The position numbers and the translations under genes were made by a program. DNA of 41,174 bases, taken from NCBI RefSeq assembly GCF_025464955.1, contig NZ_JAODNM010000095.1, positions 1 to 41,174 on the forward strand, written 5' to 3'. The notes under the pieces are model-generated. The model was not told the DNA's origin and did no database searches. It saw only the letters and a program-made list of their open reading frames with translations. The DNA is from Amycolatopsis sp. GTDB lineage: Bacteria > Actinomycetota > Actinomycetes > Mycobacteriales > Pseudonocardiaceae. This document shows, piece by piece, positions 33,291 through 41,129 of this stretch. How positions within the stretch are numbered: position 1 is the stretch's first letter; every line of letters begins with the position of its first letter.

Positions 33291-34528
33291 CGGGACCTTT
33301 CAAGCACGAAGGCGAGCACGACAACGAGACCGGCTACGGGGGCGGCGGCCAACGCGATCACGGCGCGCGACACCGTGTCGCCGGGGAAGAACAGAAGGAT
33401 CGCCGACGCCGTCACGGTCACGACCGCCCAGGTCACGAGCACGCGGTTCGCCTGTGTGCGCGCGACGAGCACCGCGGTCAGCAACTGCATCGGCACGAGG
33501 AGCACCGAGGACCACACCAGACCCGCGACGGCCCAGCCCGCGACTTGGTACTTCGACCCGTTGAGCAGGGCGACCGCCCAGGGCCCGACCAGGTCGCCCA
33601 CCAGCGCGCCGGCCGCCGCCACGACGAGCGCCCCAGCCGTGCCGAGCACGAGTACGCGACGCAGTTTGTGCTTACCCGCGTCAGTGGCCGACAGCCTGAC
33701 CACGAACGGCACGGCAAGGGACTGGACCGGGCCGATCAGCGTCAGGGGGATCCGCGCGACGACCAGGGCGGCGAACAACCCGCCGGTCTTGGCCTTGTCG
33801 CCGCCCGGGGCGAGCAGGCCGACGAGCGCCGGGTAGCCGGTGATGACGCTGGCCGTCAGGGCGGCGCCGAGCAGCAGCACCAGCATCCGGCGGGTGATGA
33901 CCGGCCAGGACTCGCCGTCGAGGTGGACGTCGACAAGTCGACGAGCGGGGCGCAGGAACAGCAGCCAGGCGAACGAACCGGCGGCGACGGCGATCGACAG
34001 CGTCCAGAGCCCGGAAACCGCCGTCACCACGACCAGGCCCAGCAGCAGCGCGCGGACGGCGGGTTCGGCGACCACGAGCCCGGCGAACGGCCTGACCTGG
34101 TGCTGTCCGATCAGCAGACCGCGCACGCCGAACTGGCAGGCGAACGCGACCCCGCCGGCGAGCACGATCAGCGCGAGCGCCCAATGTCCGCTGAACAGCC
34201 GGTTGTTGATCGGCGGCAGCAGGATCACGACAGAAAAGGCCACGACCGCCGCGATGCCGACGCCGATCGCGCGCAACGCGGGCTTTCCCGCGCGGCCGCC
34301 GGTGAGGGCCGCGACCGCGGACTGGCGCGAGAGTTCCTGTTCGAGCGGGGAAAGCGTGCTGCCGAGGCCCATGACCAGGCCCCAGAAGGTGATGAACACG
34401 GCGTAGTCGGCGGGCTGCAGCAGCCGCGCGCACGCGACCGTGAGGACGTACCCCAAGCCCATCGACACCAGCAGCGACAGCCCCAACTTCCCAGCCGTGC
34501 CGTTTTGCGGCTTCGTGGCGGTGGTCAT
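33287..34528 (-). CDS. Polysaccharide/lipid-linked glycan flippase-like membrane protein
   Basis: A 413-residue protein with about 12 hydrophobic segments and only short loops. GKLGLSLLVSMGLGYVLTVACARLLQPADYAVFITFWGLVMG at the N-terminus is typical of the polysaccharide biosynthesis / MOP exporter superfamily (Wzx-like), quoted here by its end motifs LGLSLLVSM and PADYAVF. It probably moves an undecaprenyl-linked sugar chain across the membrane. The ATG at 34526-34528 overlaps the GT2 stop as ATGA, and its own stop overlaps the next gene. It sits in the middle of the glycan operon. Confidence 0.85.
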   Translation of the reverse strand: MTTATKPQNGTAGKLGLSLLVSMGLGYVLTVACARLLQPADYAVFITFWGLVMGLGSTLSPLEQELSRQSAVAALTGGRAGKPALRAIGVGIAAVVAFSVVILLPPINNRLFSGHWALALIVLAGGVAFACQFGVRGLLIGQHQVRPFAGLVVAEPAVRALLLGLVVVTAVSGLWTLSIAVAAGSFAWLLFLRPARRLVDVHLDGESWPVITRRMLVLLLGAALTASVITGYPALVGLLAPGGDKAKTGGLFAALVVARIPLTLIGPVQSLAVPFVVRLSATDAGKHKLRRVLVLGTAGALVVAAAGALVGDLVGPWAVALLNGSKYQVAGWAVAGLVWSSVLLVPMQLLTAVLVARTQANRVLVTWAVVTVTASAILLFFPGDTVSRAVIALAAAPVAGLVVVLAFVLERSR

Positions 34529-35622
34529 GGGTGCGGCTCACGTTCCCTCGGGGCCATCCTGATGGCGGCCGCCGCGTTGGCGTTCAACGCCACAAGGGTG
34601 GCCCCGAGGGGTCCTCGACGGGAGCGCGCGCGGAGAGCCAGGAAAAGGCCGCGGAGGAGGCCTGCGGCGAAGCCGGTGGCGAAGAGTGGCAGCAAGGTGG
34701 TCACCGCGCGGGCTTCCGCCGTCGTCCCGCCGCATCGCTTGACCACGGCACCGGCCGCAACGGCTCCCGCGACACCGGCCGCAACGGTCGTTTTCGGGCG
34801 CTTCGCGGCGAATCCGAGTCCGGCCACACCGACTGCCAGCGCACCGAACATGGCGTTGCGCGCGGGGCCCGGGGAGGCGAGGTACGAGTCGACGTACGTC
34901 GTGCCGCGGAAAAACGACTGGGCGGCGAACTTCTTGAGCGAGTCACGCCCGTGGTAGGTCGCGGAAAACTCCGGGGAGAGGTTGATCCGCCGCCGCTCGG
35001 CGATCCAGCGCAGCATCCGGGTGTCGTCGCTGGAGAGACGCGTGTCCTCGAACAGCGACGAGAACGCCGCGACGGAAGCCTCGAGGAGCTCTTTCGGCGC
35101 GCAGAACAACGTCGTGCCCTTGGGGTAGCTGTCGAAATCGTCGATCCCGAACGAAGTCAACCGCGGGTCCGAGAAATAGCGACGCCAGCCGATCTTGACC
35201 AGCCCGGCCATGAAGCCCGCATACGGATTGTGTTCCGAAGCAACCGCGATATGCCCGTTCCAGACCATACGATCGGGTGATTCTTTTAATTGCTCTTGCA
35301 GAAAACTCAACGACCCGATATCGACGATGACCCGGCTGTCCAGCAGCAGGACCCACTCACCGGACGCCTTCGCGAGACCGGCGGCCCGGGCGGCGAACCG
35401 GCCGGCATTAGCCTGGCTGAGCACCGCAATGTCGTAGCGTTTTCCCAGCGTAGCAAGCTTTTCCGGGGTCGCGTCGGTACTGCCGTCATCGACGACGACG
35501 AGCTCGATCGGCCAGTCCGCCGCCCGCGCCGAAGCACTCAGCGCGTCGACACAGCGGTCAATCCAGTTCTGCTCGTTGCAGACCGGAATGACCACACTGA
35601 GCCTCGGCGAATTCGCACTCAC
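34525..35622 (-). CDS. GT2 family glycosyltransferase
   Basis: A 365-residue enzyme. Residues 1-110 show the GT-A fold (LSVVIPVCNEQNWIDRCV, then VVDDGSTDAT), and LTSFGIDDFD plus LSSDDTRML later hold acidic residues expected around the acceptor. The central motif reads LLLDSRVIVD where family members usually have a D-x-D, so the second acidic residue is missing. Hydrophobic segments at about 255-275, 280-300 and 305-325 suggest membrane attachment. The C-terminal residues are encoded by repeat family B. The GTG at 35620-35622 has TAGCCT 7 nt upstream, and the TGA overlaps the flippase start. Confidence 0.88.
   Translation of the reverse strand: MSANSPRLSVVIPVCNEQNWIDRCVDALSASARAADWPIELVVVDDGSTDATPEKLATLGKRYDIAVLSQANAGRFAARAAGLAKASGEWVLLLDSRVIVDIGSLSFLQEQLKESPDRMVWNGHIAVASEHNPYAGFMAGLVKIGWRRYFSDPRLTSFGIDDFDSYPKGTTLFCAPKELLEASVAAFSSLFEDTRLSSDDTRMLRWIAERRRINLSPEFSATYHGRDSLKKFAAQSFFRGTTYVDSYLASPGPARNAMFGALAVGVAGLGFAAKRPKTTVAAGVAGAVAAGAVVKRCGGTTAEARAVTTLLPLFATGFAAGLLRGLFLALRARSRRGPLGATLVALNANAAAAIRMAPREREPHP
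34545..34610. repeat. Repeat family B copy inside the GT2 coding end
   Basis: CCCTCGGGGCCA at 34545-34556 is complementary to TGGCCCCGAGGG at 34599-34610, and 34586-34610 is identical, 25 of 25 bases, to 17441-17465. The interior differs from the 17415 copy. The whole segment is read in frame as the last part of the GT2 gene on the minus strand. Confidence 0.75.
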
Positions 35623-35629
35623 CCGGGCG

Positions 35630-35635
35630 AGGCTA
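35630..35635 (-). promoter_or_regulatory. -10 box of a probable leaderless promoter (glycan operon)
   Basis: TAGCCT on the minus strand lies 7 nt before the GTG at 35622. It probably drives the GT2-flippase-DUF6541 operon. Confidence 0.45.
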
Positions 35636-35694
35636 TCCTGCGTCTCCGGTCACGATGTGCCCAGCATCGGATCCCTGAGCAGAAAAGGCGTCCG

Positions 35695-36789
35695 GTGATC
35701 ACTTTCATTCTTGGCACCACGGCGGAATTGATCAAAATCGCGCCGGTCCATCACGCGATCACCGAACGCGGCACGACCCCGGAGATCTGGTTCACCGCGC
35801 AGCACGTCGACGAGGTCGCCGACGTCCTGGCCGACCTGCACCTGCCCGAACCCGCGGTCTGGCTGGTGCCGAAGGACCGCGCGCACAACCTCGAGACCCC
35901 AGCCCAAGTGCCCGCGTGGGCCGCGGCAGTCGCGCGTACGGCCTGGACCAGGCGCGCCGAGCTGCGGGAAACGCTCGCGGCGGACGGCCGCCCGCCGCTG
36001 GTGATGGTGCACGGCGACACGTTCACCACGCCCTATGGCGCGTTGATCGGCAAGTACGTGCTGAAGGCCCGCGTCGCGCACATCGAGGCCGGCGCGCGAT
36101 CCGGCAGCATCCGGAGCCCGTTCCCCGAAGAGCTCAACCGCAAGATCACCGGCAAGCTCGTCGACATCCACTTCGCGCCGACGTCCCGCGAGGTCGGGAA
36201 CCTGCGCCGGGCCCGCGGCGTCGTCGTCGACACCGAGGCGAACACGGCGATCGACTCTATGCGCCAAGCCGTCGACGAACCCGTGCTCGACGGGCTCCCG
36301 GAGAAGTTCGGCCTGGCCACGTTGCACCGGTTCGAACTGCTGTCGCGAGCAGACAAGTACCGCGAGGCTCTCGAGATCCTGCGTGAGCAGAGCAGGAAGC
36401 TGCCGGTGCTGTACATGGCCGGCGCGCCCGAACGCGAGAAGATCGAACGGCTCGGGCTGGGCAACCTGTTCGACGAGAACTTCCAGCTCCGACCGAAGCT
36501 GCGGTACCTGAAGTTTCTGCCGCTGATCGCGCGGGCCGAGTACGTCGTCACCGACTCCGGCGGGCTGCAGGAGGAATGCGGCTACCTCGGCGTGCCGTGC
36601 GCGATCCACCGGCACCGCACCGAACGGCACGTGGGCATCGGCCAGAACGTGCTGCTGACCGAGATGAGCGCGGACAAGCTGCGGGAGTTCCTCGACAGCT
36701 ACCAGAACCGCCGCACCGCGTCGCTGATGGGCAAGTACCACCCCAGCGAGGTCATCGTGGACACCCTCGCGCAGCTGGGCTACTGCTGA
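35695..36789 (+). CDS. UDP-N-acetylglucosamine 2-epimerase-like protein (WecB/MnaA family)
   Basis: A 364-residue GT-B-fold enzyme. Family members epimerise UDP-GlcNAc to UDP-ManNAc. Conserved features are MVHGDTFTT with an Asp, HIEAGARS with Glu, SPFPEELNRK with Glu, LATLHRFE with His, and DSGGLQEECG for substrate binding. The N-terminal motif reads LGTTAELIKIAP where WecB has GTRPEAIK, so the Arg is replaced by Thr and the activity may differ. The GTG at 35695 is preferred, with AAAAGG 6 nt upstream; the upstream open frame is antisense to GT2. The gene is divergent from the glycan operon, starts 72 bp from it, and very likely supplies a nucleotide sugar for it. Confidence 0.85.
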   Translation: MITFILGTTAELIKIAPVHHAITERGTTPEIWFTAQHVDEVADVLADLHLPEPAVWLVPKDRAHNLETPAQVPAWAAAVARTAWTRRAELRETLAADGRPPLVMVHGDTFTTPYGALIGKYVLKARVAHIEAGARSGSIRSPFPEELNRKITGKLVDIHFAPTSREVGNLRRARGVVVDTEANTAIDSMRQAVDEPVLDGLPEKFGLATLHRFELLSRADKYREALEILREQSRKLPVLYMAGAPEREKIERLGLGNLFDENFQLRPKLRYLKFLPLIARAEYVVTDSGGLQEECGYLGVPCAIHRHRTERHVGIGQNVLLTEMSADKLREFLDSYQNRRTASLMGKYHPSEVIVDTLAQLGYC

Positions 36790-36837
36790 CTCGTGAGCGT
36801 TCCGGCCGCCTCTAGCTCGCCGGAACACTCACGAGTC
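36788..36837. terminator. Bidirectional hairpin, repeat family A
   Basis: GACTCGTGAGCGTTCCGGC (36788-36806) is complementary, but for one base, to 36819-36837. It fills the whole 48-bp gap between the epimerase stop and the recR stop, with its ends touching both stop codons. Confidence 0.75.
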
Positions 36838-37434
36838 CTACATGGCGCGGCGGCCGGAGAGGGCGCGGCCGAGGGTGAGTTCGTCGGCGAATTCGAGGTC
36901 GCCACCCATCGGCAGGCCCGACGCGAGGCGCGTGACGGACAGGCCGGGGAAGTCGCGCAGCATGCGGACCAGGTACGTCGCGGTCGCTTCGCCCTCGGTG
37001 TTCGGGTCGGTAGCGACGATCACCTCGGTGACCTCGGCGCCGCCGATCCTGGCGAGGAGCTCCCGCATCCGCAGCTGCTCCGGGCCGATGCCCGAAAGCG
37101 GGTCCAGCGCGCCGCCGAGCACGTGGTAGCGGCCCTTGAACTCGCGGGTGCGCTCCACCGCGACCACGTCCTTGGGCTCCTCGACCACGCAGATGACCGT
37201 GAGGTCGCGGCGGGTGTCACGGCAGATGCGGCAGGTGGTCTGCTCGGAGACGTTGCCGCAGATCTCGCAGAACTGCACGCCTTCCTTGACCTTGCCGAGC
37301 ACGTCCTGCAACCGCCCGATATCGGCGGGATCGGCTGCCAGCAAATGAAAAGCGATCCGCTGCGCGCTCTTCGGACCGACGCCGGGCAGCCGCCCGAGCT
37401 CGTCGATCAGGTCCTGGACTACACCTTCGTACAA
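36838..37434 (-). CDS. recR: Recombination protein RecR
   Basis: A 198-residue DNA-repair factor of the RecFOR pathway. The helix-hairpin-helix near residues 8-30 (DELGRLPGVGPKSAQRIAFHL), the zinc finger FCEICGN...CRICRD around 55-75, and the Toprim domain (VIVATDPNTEGEATATYL) are complete. The last part LPMGGDLEFADELTLGRALSGRR closely matches mycobacterial RecR. The start is TTG at 37432-37434, one base after the YbaB stop, giving LYEGVVQDLIDEL; the long open frame upstream reads through ybaB in another frame. This fits translational coupling. Converges on the epimerase gene. Confidence 0.96.
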   Translation of the reverse strand: MYEGVVQDLIDELGRLPGVGPKSAQRIAFHLLAADPADIGRLQDVLGKVKEGVQFCEICGNVSEQTTCRICRDTRRDLTVICVVEEPKDVVAVERTREFKGRYHVLGGALDPLSGIGPEQLRMRELLARIGGAEVTEVIVATDPNTEGEATATYLVRMLRDFPGLSVTRLASGLPMGGDLEFADELTLGRALSGRRAM

Positions 37435-37435
37435 G

Positions 37436-37810
37436 TCAGGCGCCCGGAAGTCCGAGGCCGCCGAGGCCGCCCAGCCCGCCGAGATCCGGCATGCCGCCGC
37501 CGAGGCCGCCGGCCAGCGGGCCCAGCTTCTGCTCGGTGAGCTTCTGCGCGTTGGCCGAGGCGTCACGCACGGCGGCGACGACCAGGTCGGCGAGGGTTTC
37601 GGTGTCCTCGGGGTCGACGACCTTCGGGTCGATGACGAGGTTCGTGAGCTCCATCGCGCCGGTCACCGTCGCGGTGACGAGCCCGCCGCCGGAGGTGCCC
37701 GTCACCTCGGTGTTCGCGAGTTCGTCCTGCGCGGACGCCAGCTGCTGTTGCATCTGCTGAGCCTGCTGCAGGATCGCCTGCATGTCGAAGCCACCACCGG
37801 GTTGCACCAT
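37436..37810 (-). CDS. YbaB/EbfC family nucleoid-associated protein
   Basis: A 124-residue protein. It has the family pattern MQAILQQAQQMQQQLASAQDELA, then a glycine turn (GTSGGGLVTATVTGAMELTNLVIDPKVV), a three-stranded sheet and a final helix; both are quoted in short. Members bind DNA as dimers and sit upstream of recR, as here. The tail is Gly-rich with Leu-Gly repeats (GGLGGLGGLGLPGA). The ATG at 37808-37810 has AGGAAGGATC upstream. Divergent from the amidase, the order of M. tuberculosis Rv3715c-Rv3716c-Rv3717. Confidence 0.95.
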   Translation of the reverse strand: MVQPGGGFDMQAILQQAQQMQQQLASAQDELANTEVTGTSGGGLVTATVTGAMELTNLVIDPKVVDPEDTETLADLVVAAVRDASANAQKLTEQKLGPLAGGLGGGMPDLGGLGGLGGLGLPGA

Positions 37811-37886
37811 GATCGAGAAGATCCTTCCTGCGGAGAACGCACGTGTCTTCCAGACTAGCCGTCCTCGGTGTGGCACCGTGGTCGCC

Positions 37887-38732
37887 GTGCGTAGGCGAGC
37901 GGTTCTTCCGGTAGTGGCCACCTTCATCCTGCTCGCGGGCTGTCAGCCGGACGGTCAGGTGGCACCCGCCGCGACCACTCCGGTGACTCCAGTGGCTCCG
38001 GTAACAACGTCGTCACCGACGGGCACACCGAGTCCGCCCCCGCCGCCCAGCACGTCGTCCTCTTCAGCCAAGCCGCCGTCGTCCGGGATAGTCGTGGTGC
38101 TCGACCCGGGGCACAACGGCGCGAACGCCAAAAACCCTGCCGAGATCAACAGACTCGTCCCGGCCGGGCGCGGCCAGACGAAAGCCTGCAACACGACGGG
38201 CACCTCGACCAACGCCGGTTACCCCGAGCACGCCTTCACTTTCGACGTCGCGAAGCGCGTCGGCGCCGAACTGGAAGCCAACGGCATCAAGGTCGTCTAC
38301 ACCCGCGACAATGACTCCGGTGTCGGCCCGTGCGTCGACAAGCGCGCGGAGATCGGGAACGCGGCGAACGCGACGGCGGTGGTTTCCATCCACGGCGACG
38401 GGTCGAATTCGGCTGGGGCACACGGTTTCCACGTCGAAACCTCGTCACCGCCGCTGAACGCCGAGCAGGGCGCGCCGACGACGAAACTAGCGACCGTGCT
38501 CCGCGACGGGATCCGCGCGAAGGGCTTCACCACGGCCAACTACATCGGGCAGAACGGCTTGTTCCCGCGGCCGGACCTCGGCGGGCTCAACCTGTCCACC
38601 AGGCCGGCCGCGCTCATCGAGTGCGGCAACATGCGGGACGCCGCCGACGCCGCCACGATGTCGAGCGCTGACGGCCGCCAGCGCTACGCCGACGCCATCG
38701 CCGCCGCGATCGAAACCTACGTCGGGGCCTAG
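37887..38732 (+). CDS. N-acetylmuramoyl-L-alanine amidase (Amidase_3), lipoprotein
   Basis: A 281-residue zinc amidase that cleaves the bond between muramic acid and L-alanine of peptidoglycan. LLAGC is a lipobox with Cys19, so the enzyme is anchored outside, and about 50 Pro/Ser/Thr-rich residues form a spacer. The catalytic domain has VVLDPGHNG with a zinc His, VSIHGDGS with a second His, and ALIECGNMR with the catalytic Glu. The N-terminal RRR suits a signal peptide starting with GTG at 37887; GTG at 37878 is the alternative. Its stop TAG is made of a TA and the first base of the inverted-repeat element at 38730. Homologous to Rv3717 by position and type. Confidence 0.92.
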   Translation: MRRRAVLPVVATFILLAGCQPDGQVAPAATTPVTPVAPVTTSSPTGTPSPPPPPSTSSSSAKPPSSGIVVVLDPGHNGANAKNPAEINRLVPAGRGQTKACNTTGTSTNAGYPEHAFTFDVAKRVGAELEANGIKVVYTRDNDSGVGPCVDKRAEIGNAANATAVVSIHGDGSNSAGAHGFHVETSSPPLNAEQGAPTTKLATVLRDGIRAKGFTTANYIGQNGLFPRPDLGGLNLSTRPAALIECGNMRDAADAATMSSADGRQRYADAIAAAIETYVGA

Positions 38733-38896
38733 GCCGTGTCCCGCAGATCCATGGTCGCGGTGTCCGCGCCCAGGCGGCCGCTTGCCGCGTTGTCGCGATG
38801 CCCGGGTACAGCACCGGTACGAGGGCACCGCTCCGCCTTGCCAGCGACCACCTGGATCACGAATCCCATCGACCGAGATCCACGGGACACGGCCTA
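38730..38896. mobile_element. Fold-back (MITE-like) element between amidase and dnaX
   Basis: AGGCCGTGTCCCG (38731-38743) has a perfect 13-bp complement at 38883-38895, and both ends are bounded by TA (38730-38731 and 38895-38896). Inner parts can fold too: GATCC 38746-38750 with GGATC 38854-38858, TGGTCGC 38752-38758 with GCGACCA 38844-38850, AGGCGG 38772-38777 with CCGCCT 38833-38838, and TGCCCGGGTAC 38799-38809 with 38817-38827. No coding capacity is seen. It could be a small non-autonomous element or a very long terminator. The two TAG stop codons of its neighbours begin with its ends. Confidence 0.6.
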
Positions 38897-40969
38897 ATCC
38901 AGCAGGCGGGCGCCGAGGTGTTCGGACAGGAGTTTGTGCGCGCGGGCGTCCGGGTCGTGCTCGGGGTCCGGCGGAGGCGGTGGCGGAGCGGGGCTGGAGT
39001 CGGGCGAGTAGACGTCGTCATCGTCTTCGTCGGACGGCTCGGGGGGCAGCGGGATATCCGGCTCGGTCTGGACCGGGGTAGGCCGCTGCGGAGGCGGCGT
39101 CGGACGCTCGGGCTGCTTGACGGGGGCAGGCGGAGCGGCCGGGGGCGGCGGGGCAGCGGCGGCAGGCTGAGGTGACGCGGAGGGTCGCGTGTACGACCGC
39201 TCCGCGGCTGTGGCCTGGGCCGGCCGGGCTTGGGCGGGCGCATTGGCGGGCCTGGCCGGCGCGTTGGACGGGGTGCCGTGCACGCACCGGACCTGCCAAG
39301 TCCCGCCGAGGACATCCGACAGCGCGGCCGCGATCTTTTCCGCGTTGTGCTGCTCGGAGAGCCTTCTGGCCAGCGGTTCGGCGCTGTGCGTCAACGTGAC
39401 CGCGTTGCCCTCGACGCTGTACACCGTCGCCTGCGTGAGCATGGCCTCGGTGCTGCGGCCGCTGGGCATCTTGCGGATGGACCCGAGAATCTGCGGCCAG
39501 AGCTGCCTCATCTTGGCTGCGTCCACTCCGCCGCTGCTTTCGGCGTCCGCGGCAGGCTGCTCGACCGGAGCGGGAGCAGGCGGCGTGACGGGCTGGGCTG
39601 CGACCGGCTGGGCTGCGACAGGCCGGGCCGCGGCGGGTGGGGCGACTGGCGGAGGGGGCGCGACCACCGGCGCCGCAACGGGTTGCGCGGCCTGAGCGGC
39701 TGCGGGCTGCGCTGCCGGAGCAGCGGCGGGCTGCTGCGACGGCCGCTGGTAGGGCGCCTCGGCGACCGGAGCGGCCGGCTGCCCACCGGCCGCGACGGCA
39801 GGTCCGCCCGAAACCGCCCGGCGCTCAAGACGTTCGAGCCGCTGCAGCAAGGCCGCCTCATCCTCGGACACCGAGGGCAGCAACATCCTGGCGCACAGCA
39901 GTTCCAGCACCAGCCGGGGCGCGGTGGCCCCGCGCATCTCCAGAAGTCCGTTGTGGACGATCTCGGCGTAACGCGACAACGTCGCGAGCCCGACCCGCTC
40001 GGCCTGCGCGACCATCCGGCCCAGCTCGTCCTCCGGGGCCGACACCAGACCGCGCTCGGCGGCGTCCGGCACCGAGCGGAGCATGACCAAGTCGCGGAGC
40101 CTGTCCAGCAGGTCGGTAGCGAAGCGGCGCGGGTCGTGGCCGGCTTCGGTCAGCTTCTCGACCGTGCCGAACACCGCCGAGGAATCGTCGGCGGACAGCC
40201 CGTCGACCATGTCGTCGATCAGTGCGACGTCGGTGACCCCGAGCAGCGACACCGCGCGGCTGTAGCTGATGCCATCGGGCCCGGCGCCAGCCAGCAGCTG
40301 GTCGAGCACGGACTGCGTGTCCCGGGCGGACCCGCCACCTGCGCGGATGACCAGCGGATACACCGCCGGCTCGACGGTGACTCCCTCGGCGGCGATATTG
40401 CTCTCCAGCAACCCTCGCATCGCGCCCGGTGGGATCAGCCGGAACGGGTAGTGGTGCGTCCGCGAGCGGATGGTCGGGAGGACCTTCTCCGGCTCGGTGG
40501 TCGCGAAGATGAAGATGACGTGCTCAGGCGGCTCTTCGACGATCTTCAGCAGGGCATTGAAGCCCTGCGTGGTGACCATGTGCGCCTCGTCGATGATGAA
40601 CACGCGATACCGCGCGTCGGCGGGGGCGTAAAACGCGCGGTCGCGCAGCTCGCGGGCATCGTCGACGCCACCGTGGCTGGCCGCGTCGAGCTCGGTGACG
40701 TCGACGCTGCCGGAACCCTCCGGCGCGAGCGCCTTGCACGAGGTGCACTCGCCGCACGGATCGGGTGTGGGGCCCTGCTTGCAGTTCAGCGAGCGGGCCA
40801 TGATCCGGGCGCTCGACGTCTTCCCGCAGCCTCGCGGCCCGGAGAAGAGGTACGCGTGGTTGATCCGGCCCGACGCCAGCGCGGTGCGCAACGGCTCGGT
40901 GACATGCTCCTGGCCGACGACCTCGGCAAAGGTCGCCGGGCGGTACTTCCGATACAGCGCGAGAGCCAC
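38894..40969 (-). CDS. dnaX: DNA polymerase III subunit gamma/tau
   Basis: A 691-residue clamp-loader ATPase. Walker A FSGPRGCGKTSSARI at about 43-56, four cysteines for zinc (Cys63, Cys72, Cys75, Cys78), Walker B FIIDEAHMV near 120, and the SRC-like IRSRTHHYPFRL sensor follow. Domain III ends near residue 360, then come low-complexity Pro/Ala-rich linkers (400-480, 560-690) and a short conserved part at about 480-560. Only the full-length form appears, without a slippery A-tract for frameshifting. The GTG at 40967-40969 is preceded by TAGTCT with 6 nt spacing, so it may be leaderless. The SRP RNA gene is 61 bp upstream in the same direction. Confidence 0.95.
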   Translation of the reverse strand: MALALYRKYRPATFAEVVGQEHVTEPLRTALASGRINHAYLFSGPRGCGKTSSARIMARSLNCKQGPTPDPCGECTSCKALAPEGSGSVDVTELDAASHGGVDDARELRDRAFYAPADARYRVFIIDEAHMVTTQGFNALLKIVEEPPEHVIFIFATTEPEKVLPTIRSRTHHYPFRLIPPGAMRGLLESNIAAEGVTVEPAVYPLVIRAGGGSARDTQSVLDQLLAGAGPDGISYSRAVSLLGVTDVALIDDMVDGLSADDSSAVFGTVEKLTEAGHDPRRFATDLLDRLRDLVMLRSVPDAAERGLVSAPEDELGRMVAQAERVGLATLSRYAEIVHNGLLEMRGATAPRLVLELLCARMLLPSVSEDEAALLQRLERLERRAVSGGPAVAAGGQPAAPVAEAPYQRPSQQPAAAPAAQPAAAQAAQPVAAPVVAPPPPVAPPAAARPVAAQPVAAQPVTPPAPAPVEQPAADAESSGGVDAAKMRQLWPQILGSIRKMPSGRSTEAMLTQATVYSVEGNAVTLTHSAEPLARRLSEQHNAEKIAAALSDVLGGTWQVRCVHGTPSNAPARPANAPAQARPAQATAAERSYTRPSASPQPAAAAPPPPAAPPAPVKQPERPTPPPQRPTPVQTEPDIPLPPEPSDEDDDDVYSPDSSPAPPPPPPDPEHDPDARAHKLLSEHLGARLLD

Positions 40970-40975
40970 GCCGCG

Positions 40976-40981
40976 AGACTA
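40976..40981 (-). promoter_or_regulatory. -10 box of a probable leaderless promoter (dnaX)
   Basis: TAGTCT on the minus strand, 6 nt before the GTG at 40969. No convincing -35 was found. Confidence 0.45.
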
Positions 40982-41030
40982 CCGGCAACCACCGACAGGT
41001 CTCGAGTTGCGGGCCCCCGGACATGAAAGC

Positions 41031-41116
41031 GGACCCCGCGCACCCGTCAGAGCCTGCTTATCCTTGCTGCCTTCCGGCCCTGGGGAGGTTCACAGGGTGG
41101 ACGCCGCGCGGGGTCC
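41031..41116 (-). ncRNA. ffs: Small signal recognition particle RNA (4.5S type)
   Basis: On the minus strand, GGACCCCGCG at 41107-41116 pairs with CGCGGGGTCC at 41031-41040 to close the molecule. Between them is the conserved SRP domain IV, read as GGGCCGGAAGGCAGCAAGG and then ATAAGCAGGCT. About 86 nt. It binds Ffh for co-translational targeting of membrane proteins. A position just before dnaX is typical of actinobacteria. Confidence 0.93.
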
Positions 41117-41123
41117 ATGGACG

Positions 41124-41129
41124 AGTGTA
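41124..41129 (-). promoter_or_regulatory. -10 box of the SRP RNA gene
   Basis: TACACT on the minus strand lies 7 nt upstream of the G at 41116 where the closing helix of the RNA begins. This is a good fit for the start point. No -35 hexamer is clear. Confidence 0.6.

Noticed and set aside
37887..38732. 37782 start for the amidase
   Set aside because: The extra N-terminal residues overlap ybaB on the other strand and would destroy the lipoprotein signal.
38894..40969. Programmed frameshift in dnaX giving a short gamma form
   Set aside because: No slippery A-rich heptamer and no stem in the right place; the reading frame is uninterrupted.
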